A DNA stretch of 64,000 bases from the NCBI RefSeq assembly GCF_036017035.1, contig NZ_JAYXHS010000004.1:372001-436000 (forward strand), read 5' to 3'. This stretch comes from Viridibacterium silvisoli (GTDB lineage Bacteria; Pseudomonadota; Gammaproteobacteria; Burkholderiales; Rhodocyclaceae). The notes beneath the pieces were generated by a model. The model did not search any database and had not been told where the DNA came from. It worked only from the letters and a program-made list of their open reading frames with translations. The stretch's first letter is position 1; the number at the start of each line of letters is the position of its first letter. Positions 1 to 6,507 of the stretch are shown here, one piece after another. Both the position numbers and the translations under genes were made by a program.

Positions 1-786
1 ACCGGCATCACCGCCGAAACCTTGGGACACAGCCTCCTGGCGCAATTTCCTGACTGTGAGTTCCGGCAGGTACGCGCGCCTTTCGTGGATTCTCTGGACA
101 AAGCCCTGGATTGCGCCCGGAATATCCGCGAGGCATCCCGACGTGACGGCCAGCGCCCGTTGGTGTTCAGCACACTGGTTCAGGCGGACACAATTGCTGC
201 GCTGCATGAGACCGAAGCGCACTTCGTCGACCTGTTCGGTACCTTCATCGGTCCGCTCGAGCTCGAGCTTGGCGTGAAGTCCACGCACACCGTTGGCCGC
301 TTTCACGGCATCGCAGAAAGCGAGGACTACAAGCAGCGCATCGAGGCCATCAACTTCACGCTCGCGCATGATGACGGCATCAGCGATAAAAACCTGGAGG
401 ACTCCAATGTCATCCTTGTTGGCGTATCGCGTTCGGGCAAGACGCCGACCAGCCTCTACCTCGCCATGCAGTACGGCGTGAAGGCGGCCAACTACCCGCT
501 GATCCCCGAAGACTTCGAGCGCAACAAGCTGCCCGGCGAATTGCAGCGCTATCGCAGCAAGCTCTTTGGCCTGACGATTACGCCGGACCGGCTATCACAG
601 ATCCGCCAGGAGCGCCGCCCCAACAGCAAGTACGCTTCGCTCGAAAACTGCGCGGCCGAACTCGAAGCGGCAAAGAAGATGATGCAACGCGAAGGCATCC
701 CCTTCCTCGATTCGACGGCACGCTCCATCGAAGAAATTTCGGCCAAAATCCTGCAGGAAATCCGCTTCGGAAAGCCCGTGTATTGA
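1..786 (+). CDS. ppsR: PEP synthase regulatory protein (kinase/pyrophosphorylase), 5' end cut by window edge
   Basis: Bifunctional ADP-dependent kinase and Pi-dependent pyrophosphorylase that inactivates or reactivates phosphoenolpyruvate synthase by threonine phosphorylation. The reading frame is open from base 1 and encodes TGITAETLGHS, the typical second block of the family, so roughly the first 10-20 residues lie outside the window; the TTG at 22 is not the true start. The family P-loop GVSRSGKTPTS is at about residues 141-151 of the visible part. The C-terminus is complete (stop 784-786). The usual partner, ppsA, would be expected just upstream, outside the window. Family assignment is firm; function is inferred from the family. 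Confidence 0.93.
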   Translation, partial: TGITAETLGHSLLAQFPDCEFRQVRAPFVDSLDKALDCARNIREASRRDGQRPLVFSTLVQADTIAALHETEAHFVDLFGTFIGPLELELGVKSTHTVGRFHGIAESEDYKQRIEAINFTLAHDDGISDKNLEDSNVILVGVSRSGKTPTSLYLAMQYGVKAANYPLIPEDFERNKLPGELQRYRSKLFGLTITPDRLSQIRQERRPNSKYASLENCAAELEAAKKMMQREGIPFLDSTARSIEEISAKILQEIRFGKPVY

Positions 787-1030
787 AGTACCGAGACAGG
801 CGATGACGTAATCAATCCTTCACGGAACATGTTCTGCGCTACATCGCCTCTGAGCGGCGTGTTGGCTGTCGACTGAAGCAAGACGCGCTCTGTCGTACAG
901 AGACAGGTCACGCTGGGCGCCGCCCCCGGTTGAATCAGAGTCCGGTGGCTATCTGCTCGCACTACCGCCTATGGGCAAGATCGCGCACAATGCCAACCCG
1001 ATAATCCGTCATATCAAAAAGAGGTTAAAA

Positions 1031-1435
1031 ATGACTGAAAAACACTCCGGGTGGGCGTGTCTTCTTGTACTTGCAATCACGGCGAGCCTATCGGCTTGCT
1101 CCTCGACAGAGCGCACTTCCGATCTGGAAAATCATCGCTTGGTCGTAGGCTCCAGCACCAAGAGCGACGTGGTCAATGCAATTGGACTACCGCGAAAAAT
1201 AGACAGGGATGATGCTCAGGGCGGCGAGGCTTGGCTTTACACCGGCAAGCCCATCAATACCAGTTTTCTGTTTCCTGTTGCTGCTGTAATGACAGCGCCA
1301 AGCACCATGTCGGTTTATCTCGCTAACGTCGGCACACAAAGTACGATCGATAATGAGCCCGTAACGCTCATCTGTTTCTTCGACAAGACGGGCAGAGTGA
1401 TCGATATCAGAAGACCAAACCAGGGAGCCCGATAA
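1031..1435 (+). CDS. small lipoprotein with a BamE/SmpA-like repeat
   Basis: Predicted outer-membrane or periplasmic lipoprotein of 134 residues. The start at 1031 is preferred over the upstream ATG at 971 because it has a GAGG six bases before it and opens directly into a lysine-containing signal peptide with the lipobox LSAC (Cys at about residue 23). The mature part contains VVGSSTKSDVVNAIGLP, which resembles the opening of SmpA/OmlA (BamE-type) domains, followed by a short beta-rich segment. It ends one base before the next lipoprotein gene, so the two are probably cotranscribed. No specific function can be assigned; the BamE resemblance is by eye only. Confidence 0.7.
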   Translation: MTEKHSGWACLLVLAITASLSACSSTERTSDLENHRLVVGSSTKSDVVNAIGLPRKIDRDDAQGGEAWLYTGKPINTSFLFPVAAVMTAPSTMSVYLANVGTQSTIDNEPVTLICFFDKTGRVIDIRRPNQGAR

Positions 1436-1436
1436 A

Positions 1437-2186
1437 ATGAAAACTCTTTCGCTATACCTTCTCGCCCTGTTGTTCTTGTCCGGCTGTGCTATAGGACCGA
1501 CTGAGGCAGAACGCGAAGCAATCAAGCCCGTACGCTCGGCGAAGATTGCAGTGAATTACAGCCTTGCCGCAAAGCGCATCAACTACACGGAGACGCTTTA
1601 TCGCGTGCTGTGGCTGGAAACAAAGACGTCCTCCCAGGATTTCTCAGGCATCTGGTCGCCCGATCAAGAAATCACAACGCATGTAACCACCACGCTACGC
1701 AAACAGAATTTCGGAGCGGATAGTGTGTATGAGGTCGTGAGTCCGTCAGTAATAGAGGCGGCCAACAGACGCACAACTCGTGATGTCACCAATAACGCCT
1801 CTGGCGCTCATCCCCAGATTGCCGGCACGAAGCTCATCCCGTACGAAGCATTCTTCAAAAAGGCACCGACGTCCGCCGAGTTCCTGGCCCTCGCCGAAGA
1901 TTTGAAGAAAAAGAATTATCGCTACTTCCTGGAGTTGACGGCGATGGATCTATACGGAACGGCAATCGGCTATGGCATGGTCACTGTCGCCGCGAATCCG
2001 CACGCGCGCGTAATTGATCTGCAGACCAATGAAGTCATCTGGTCGCAGCAACTTTCCCATCAAGAGCTCTATCAGCTTGGCGGTGATCTGAAAAAACTCG
2101 AAGAAAACAGCATGAGCAAGACCAAGGAGGGCGTCGGCGCTGGAATTGGTAGATGGGATTTCATGAGCTTGTGGAACTTCAAGTAG
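1437..2186 (+). CDS. hypothetical lipoprotein
   Basis: 249-residue predicted lipoprotein: short charged N-terminus, hydrophobic stretch and lipobox LSGC (Cys at residue 17). The mature part has no domain I recognise. It contains a run typical of secreted alpha/beta proteins (LQTNEVIWSQQLSHQEL near residue 200), reminiscent of lipoproteins that carry a DUF4136- or CsgG-like fold, but this is only an impression. The start lies one base after the stop of the preceding lipoprotein gene, so they form a two-gene unit, and a strong palindromic terminator follows at 2229-2260. A joint role in the envelope is inferred from the pairing. Confidence 0.7.
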   Translation: MKTLSLYLLALLFLSGCAIGPTEAEREAIKPVRSAKIAVNYSLAAKRINYTETLYRVLWLETKTSSQDFSGIWSPDQEITTHVTTTLRKQNFGADSVYEVVSPSVIEAANRRTTRDVTNNASGAHPQIAGTKLIPYEAFFKKAPTSAEFLALAEDLKKKNYRYFLELTAMDLYGTAIGYGMVTVAANPHARVIDLQTNEVIWSQQLSHQELYQLGGDLKKLEENSMSKTKEGVGAGIGRWDFMSLWNFK

Positions 2187-2228
2187 ACAATTGGCACTCT
2201 GCTCTGGGTCGTTTTTTCCAAGCGGAAA

Positions 2229-2260
2229 ATAAAAAGGGACGCCATGGCGTCCCTTTTTAT
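2229..2260. terminator. perfect palindromic bidirectional terminator
   Basis: A 32-base perfect palindrome: AT plus A5, GGGACGCC, central ATGG, GCGTCCC, then T5 and AT. It sits between the convergent lipoprotein gene and leuB, and in either direction gives a GC stem followed by a U-run, so it can end transcription from both sides. Confidence 0.88.
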
Positions 2261-2277
2261 CGCCTCGAAACTCTTGC

Positions 2278-3339
2278 TTACAGCGCAGCCACCACTGCGT
2301 CGCCCATTTCGGAGCAGGACACGCGCTTGGTGCCTTCTTCGAAGATGTCGCCAGTGCGCAGGCCGGAGGCCAGCACCTTCTTGACGGCGGTTTCGATGCG
2401 CGTCGCAGTCTTCTCGTCGGCGAACGTGTAACGCATCATCATGGCGACAGACAGGATCATGGCCAGCGGGTTTGCCAGGTTCTTGCCGGCGATGTCCGGC
2501 GCGGAGCCATGGCAAGGCTCGTACATGCCCTTGTTGTTTTCATCCAGGGATGCGGACGGCAGCATGCCGATCGAGCCGGTGAGCATCGAGGCTTCGTCGG
2601 ACAGGATGTCGCCGAACATATTGCCGGTAACGACCACGTCGAACTGCTTCGGCGCACGCACCAGTTGCATCGCACAGTTGTCGACCAGCATGTGGCTGAG
2701 TTCGACATCAGGATATTCAGCCGAGATTTCGATGATGACGTCGCGCCACAGTTGCGTGGTTTCGAGCACGTTCATCTTGTCGACCGAACACAGCTTCTTA
2801 CTGCGCTTCTGCGCGGCCTTGAAAGCGACGTGGCCGATGCGGCGGATTTCGTCTTCGTTGTAGATCATCGTGTTGCGGCCAACGCGCTTGCCACCTTCTT
2901 CAGCGATGCCACGTGGCTCGCCGAAGTAGATGTCGCCGGTGAGTTCACGCACGATCATGATGTCGAGGCCGGAGACGATCTCAGGCTTCAGCGACGATGC
3001 ATTGGCGAGTTCCGGATAGAGGATTGCCGGACGCAAGTTGGCGAACAGGTTCAGGTCCTTGCGGATACCCAGCAGGCCGCGCTCGGGGCGTTGCGGACGC
3101 GGCAGCACGTCCCACTTCGGGCCGCCGACAGCGGCGAGCAGCACGGCGTCAGCGGCACGTGCGGCCTTCTGCGTGGCTTCCGGGTAAGGCACGCCGGTCG
3201 CATCGACTGCGGCGCCACCGAGCAGGGCTTCTTCCAGCTCGATGTTCATGCCTTCCTTCTTGAACACGTCCAGCACGCGCAATGCCTGCGCCATGATTTC
3301 CGGACCGATGCCATCGCCTGGCAGATAACAGATCTTCAT
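2278..3339 (-). CDS. leuB: 3-isopropylmalate dehydrogenase
   Basis: NAD-dependent oxidative decarboxylation of 3-isopropylmalate, third step of leucine synthesis. 353 residues, usual length. The start at MKICYLPGDGIGPE (3339) has AGGAAG upstream; a longer frame to 3387 exists only because a dispersed repeat is open there. Characteristic blocks are visible: LPGDGIGPE at the N-terminus, NLFANLRPA, RELTGDIYFG, and the C-terminal EPCHGSAPDIAGKNLANP. Third gene of leuC-leuD-leuB, separated from leuD by 113 bases holding an inverted repeat; ends at a bidirectional terminator. Confidence 0.97.
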   Translation of the reverse strand: MKICYLPGDGIGPEIMAQALRVLDVFKKEGMNIELEEALLGGAAVDATGVPYPEATQKAARAADAVLLAAVGGPKWDVLPRPQRPERGLLGIRKDLNLFANLRPAILYPELANASSLKPEIVSGLDIMIVRELTGDIYFGEPRGIAEEGGKRVGRNTMIYNEDEIRRIGHVAFKAAQKRSKKLCSVDKMNVLETTQLWRDVIIEISAEYPDVELSHMLVDNCAMQLVRAPKQFDVVVTGNMFGDILSDEASMLTGSIGMLPSASLDENNKGMYEPCHGSAPDIAGKNLANPLAMILSVAMMMRYTFADEKTATRIETAVKKVLASGLRTGDIFEEGTKRVSCSEMGDAVVAAL

Positions 3340-3356
3340 TTCTCTTCCTTTTGATA

Positions 3357-3437
3357 CGTCATTCCCGCGAAAGCGGGAATCCACCAAGTAGGCCGTAGCT
3401 TACGCAAGAGTGGATTCCCTCCTTCGCGGGAATGACG
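3357..3437. repeat. REP-like dispersed inverted repeat
   Basis: Two facing copies of a 27-base unit that begins CGTCATTCCCGCGAA: left arm 3357-3383, right arm 3411-3437, differing at about three central positions, separated by 27 bases. Each arm also carries its own small dyad (TTCCCGC/GCGGGAA). The unit matches the ATTCCCGCGAAAGCGGGAAT repeat common in intergenic DNA of many proteobacteria; no other copy was seen in this window. It lies between leuD and leuB and could form a long cruciform or an RNA hairpin in the leu transcript. Confidence 0.85.
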
Positions 3438-3452
3438 GTGATTGGGTGTTTG

Positions 3453-4091
3453 TTATGCGAACAACCAGGGTTGCGCGGCCTTATGTTTTTCTTCGAACGC
3501 CTTGATGGCATCGGCATGCTGCAGCGTCAGGCCAATTTCATCGAGGCCATTTAGCAAGCAATGCTTGCGATGCGGCGTGATGTCGAAGCCGAAGCTGAAA
3601 CCCGACGGCGTGGTCACGGTCTGCTTTTCCAGATCGACGTCGAGCTTGTAGCCCTCGGTCGCTTCCGCTTCCTTGAACAGGCGGTCGACGATCTCGGCAG
3701 AAGCGACGATGGGCAGGATGCCGTTCTTGTAGCTGTTGCTGAAGAAGATGTCGGCAAAAGACGGGGCGATCATGACGCTGAAGCCGAAGTCCTCGATGGC
3801 CCATGGCGCGTGTTCGCGCGAGGAGCCGCAGCCGAAGTTCTCACGGGCGAGCAGCACTTGCGCGCCCTGGTAGCGTGGCTTGTTCAGTACGAAGTCCGCA
3901 TTCTTTGGACGATTCGTGCAGTCCATGCCTGGTTCGCCGTGGTCGAGGTAGCGCCATTCGTCGAACAGGTAAGGGCCGAAGCCGCTGCGCTTGATCGACT
4001 TGAGGAATTGCTTCGGAATGATCGCGTCGGTGTCGACGTTGGCGCGGTCGAGTGGAGCGACGAGGCCGTTGATGTGTTTGAAGGCTTTCAT
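3453..4091 (-). CDS. leuD: 3-isopropylmalate dehydratase, small subunit
   Basis: Swivelling-domain subunit of isopropylmalate isomerase, which works with LeuC to convert 2- to 3-isopropylmalate. 212 residues. Visible family blocks: PLDRANVDTDAIIPKQFLK near the N-terminus, FGCGSSREHAPWAI (substrate-recognition loop) in the middle, and APSFADIFFSNSYKNG. The start has GGAG upstream and lies 10 bases after the leuC stop, consistent with cotranscription. No small entericidin-type gene sits between leuC and leuD. Confidence 0.97.
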   Translation of the reverse strand: MKAFKHINGLVAPLDRANVDTDAIIPKQFLKSIKRSGFGPYLFDEWRYLDHGEPGMDCTNRPKNADFVLNKPRYQGAQVLLARENFGCGSSREHAPWAIEDFGFSVMIAPSFADIFFSNSYKNGILPIVASAEIVDRLFKEAEATEGYKLDVDLEKQTVTTPSGFSFGFDITPHRKHCLLNGLDEIGLTLQHADAIKAFEEKHKAAQPWLFA

Positions 4092-4101
4092 GTGTTTCTC
4101 C

Positions 4102-5508
4102 TTAAGCCGAGCGCACGTCGACGAAGTGACCGGCGATGGCAGCGGCGGCCGCCATGGCTGGGCTCACGAGGTGGGTGCGACCACCGGGGCCTTGGCGGCC
4201 TTCGAAGTTGCGGTTGGACGTGGATGCACAACGCTCGCCCGGCGAGAGACGGTCGGCGTTCATCGCGAGGCACATCGAGCAACCTGGCTCACGCCATTCG
4301 AAACCGGCTTCGATGAAGATCTTGTCCAGACCTTCTTCTTCGGCCTGACGCTTGACGATGCCAGAGCCCGGCACAACCATCGCCAGCTTCACGTTGCCAG
4401 CGACCTTCTTGCCCTTGGCGACGACAGATGCAGCGCGCAAGTCTTCGATACGCGAGTTGGTGCACGAACCGATGAAGACCTTGTCGATCTTGATGTCGGT
4501 GATCGGCATGTCGGCTTGCAGACCCATGTACTTCAACGCGTTTTCGATACCTGTGCGCTTGGTCGGATCTTGCTCGTTGGCAGGATTCGGCACCTTGCCA
4601 CCGACGGCCAGCACCTGCTCGGGCGACGTGCCCCAGGTGACCTGCGGTTCGATGTCAGCGGCATTGAGTTCAACGACGGAGTCGAACTTCGCATCAGCGT
4701 CTGAGTGCAGCGTGTTCCAGTAGGCAACGGCTTTGTCCCATGCTTCACCGGTCGGCACGTTCGGGCGACCCTTGAGGTAGGCAACGGTCTTGTCATCGAC
4801 GGCGATGATGCCGGCGCGTGCGCCCGCTTCGATGGCGAGGTTACAGACCGTCATGCGGCCTTCCATGGTCAGGTCACGGAACACGGAACCTGCGAACTCG
4901 ATGCAGTAGCCCGTGCCGCCGGCGGTGCCGATCTTGCCGATGATGGCGAGCGCCACGTCCTTGGCGGTCACGCCGAGGCCCAGCTTGCCTTCGACCTTGA
5001 CCTGCATGGCCTTGGACTTCTTCTGGATCAGCGTCTGCGTCGCGAGCACGTGCTCGACTTCAGACGTGCCGATGCCGTGCGCCAGCGCGCCGAACGCACC
5101 ATGCGTAGCCGTGTGGCTGTCACCGCATACCACCGTCATGCCCGGCAGGATTGCGCCGTTCTCGGGAGCGATGACGTGGATGATCCCCTGGTTCTTGTGC
5201 TTGAACGGGAAGTAGATCAACGAGCCGAATTCCTTGATGTTGGCATCCAGCGTGTCGACCTGGGTCTTGGAGATCGGGTCTTCGATGTCGCGATCCCAGT
5301 TGTTGGTCGGCGTGTTGTGGTCAGGCACGGCCACCACCGACTTGTTGCGCCATGCCTTGCGGCCGGCCAGACGCAGACCTTCGAAGGCTTGCGGGCTGGT
5401 CACTTCGTGCACGAGGTGACGGTCGATGTAGAGAAGACAGGTACCGTCTTCTTCCTGGCGTGCGACGTGTGTGTCCCACAACTTGTCGTAAAGCGTCTTG
5501 CCAGCCAT
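4102..5508 (-). CDS. leuC: 3-isopropylmalate dehydratase, large subunit
   Basis: Aconitase-family catalytic subunit of isopropylmalate isomerase; carries a 4Fe-4S cluster. 468 residues, usual length. Cluster cysteines are seen in GSCTNSRIEDL and in the CSMCLAMN motif, and the family blocks GDSHTATHGAFG and MTVCNLAIEAGA are intact. The start codon is preceded by AAGGAG at the right distance. First gene of leuCDB, transcribed away from the XRE-type regulator gene at 5695, with two palindromic sequences in the shared intergenic DNA. Confidence 0.97.
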   Translation of the reverse strand: MAGKTLYDKLWDTHVARQEEDGTCLLYIDRHLVHEVTSPQAFEGLRLAGRKAWRNKSVVAVPDHNTPTNNWDRDIEDPISKTQVDTLDANIKEFGSLIYFPFKHKNQGIIHVIAPENGAILPGMTVVCGDSHTATHGAFGALAHGIGTSEVEHVLATQTLIQKKSKAMQVKVEGKLGLGVTAKDVALAIIGKIGTAGGTGYCIEFAGSVFRDLTMEGRMTVCNLAIEAGARAGIIAVDDKTVAYLKGRPNVPTGEAWDKAVAYWNTLHSDADAKFDSVVELNAADIEPQVTWGTSPEQVLAVGGKVPNPANEQDPTKRTGIENALKYMGLQADMPITDIKIDKVFIGSCTNSRIEDLRAASVVAKGKKVAGNVKLAMVVPGSGIVKRQAEEEGLDKIFIEAGFEWREPGCSMCLAMNADRLSPGERCASTSNRNFEGRQGPGGRTHLVSPAMAAAAAIAGHFVDVRSA

Positions 5509-5615
5509 GGTTGGCTCCTTCGTTGGACTCGGGGATGAGAAACTGCGGGCGTTGGCGTGTGTTTCACCGGTAGCGTTCTACCTTGGTGTTCCACCATAGA
5601 CCCGACAGCGCAGGT

Positions 5616-5634
5616 GCGCATGTTAGGCATGCGC
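5616..5634. promoter_or_regulatory. dyad in the leuC upstream region (candidate operator)
   Basis: GCGCATG-TTAGG-CATGCGC, perfect 7-base arms around five bases. Read towards leuC, TTGTTC (5651-5656 region) and TAACAT inside this dyad are spaced like a weak -35/-10 pair, so a protein bound here would cover the leuC promoter. The role is inferred; no regulator is identified. Confidence 0.4.
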
Positions 5635-5660
5635 CAGTACCAGAACAAGACTATTGTTTA

Positions 5661-5677
5661 TACTGGTATCACCAGTA
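5661..5677. promoter_or_regulatory. dyad immediately upstream of the XRE regulator gene
   Basis: TACTGGT-ATC-ACCAGTA: perfect 7-base arms around three bases, ending 17 bases before the regulator start codon and overlapping a TATACT sequence (5659-5664). Position and symmetry suit autoregulation by the adjacent helix-turn-helix protein. Confidence 0.5.
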
Positions 5678-5694
5678 ATAGCCTTGCTCATGAA

Positions 5695-6507
5695 ATGGAT
5701 ACAAAAACAGATAGCCGCCGCAAGGAGCTCGGCGAGTTCTTGCAGGTGTTGCGTCAGCGCAGCGCGCCCGAGGCCTTCGGCTTCCCCGCGGGCAGCCGAC
5801 GCCGCACGCAAGGACTACGGCGTGAGGAAATCGCTCAACTCGCCGGGATCAGCCCGACCTGGTACACCTGGCTCGAACAGGGGCGCGAAGTAAACGTCTC
5901 TGCTGATGCCTTGTCGCGGCTCGCGAAGGCTCTGCAGCTGACGCGACCCGAGCGAGCCTATCTCTTCGAAATGGCTGGACGGCGCGATGACGAGGAAAGC
6001 GCCCCGGTCGATGACGCCGCGCCGCCCGCGCTGATCGCCCTGCTGGAGGCGATTGGTGCGCCCGCCTACCTCATGGGGCGTTACTGGGATGTGCTGGCCT
6101 GGAACAAACCGGCCGCCGAGCTTTTCGCCGGCTGGCTCGACACGGCCGACAAACTACGCAAGAAAGCGCCGGAGACCACCCCCAACCTGCTGCGCTTCGT
6201 TTTTCTCGACCCTGCTGCCCGCAGCCTCATTGTGGACTGGGACATCCGCGCGCGTCGCCTCGCCGCAGAGTTCCGCGCCGACAGCCGCACACGGCTTGAA
6301 GAACCCGCATTGCAGAAACTCGTCGACGAACTCTCCCAGGCCAGCCCGGAGTTCACACAATTCTGGAAGCAGCACGATGTGCTGGAGCGTCAGGGCGGGC
6401 AACGCGACTTCAATCACCCGAAGCGCGGGTTGATCAGCTACCAGCAGGTCACGCTGCACCCGGTCGAGCAGGAGCAACTGAAACTGGTGATGCTCAAGCC
6501 CGCCTAG
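5695..6507 (+). CDS. XRE-family transcriptional regulator with MmyB-like ligand-binding domain
   Basis: 270-residue DNA-binding regulator. Residues about 10-75 form an XRE-type helix-turn-helix (RRRTQGLRREEIAQLAGIS, then TWYTWLEQGR and SADALSRLAKAL), the layout typical of the COG1396/MmyB group. The rest matches the MmyB-like domain (APAYLMGRYWDVLAWNKPA, then PNLLRFVFLDP), a PAS-like fold thought to bind small or fatty molecules. The ATG at 5695 is chosen because the HTH follows at the normal distance; the longer frame from 5557 would add 46 unlike residues and run through the palindrome. Divergent from leuC; many relatives regulate a divergent oxidoreductase gene, which is absent here, so the target is unknown. 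Confidence 0.88.
   Translation: MDTKTDSRRKELGEFLQVLRQRSAPEAFGFPAGSRRRTQGLRREEIAQLAGISPTWYTWLEQGREVNVSADALSRLAKALQLTRPERAYLFEMAGRRDDEESAPVDDAAPPALIALLEAIGAPAYLMGRYWDVLAWNKPAAELFAGWLDTADKLRKKAPETTPNLLRFVFLDPAARSLIVDWDIRARRLAAEFRADSRTRLEEPALQKLVDELSQASPEFTQFWKQHDVLERQGGQRDFNHPKRGLISYQQVTLHPVEQEQLKLVMLKPA

Noticed and set aside
888..902. Small hairpin CTCTGT/ACAGAG between ppsR and the lipoprotein genes
   Set aside because: Only six pairs and no U-run; not convincing as a terminator.
549..962. 137-codon - strand frame across the end of ppsR and the following gap
   Set aside because: Mostly antisense to ppsR, no ribosome site and no known family.
3340..3387. N-terminal extension of LeuB (MVDSRFRGND...)
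   Set aside because: The peptide is the translation of the dispersed repeat; the true start with AGGAAG is at 3339.
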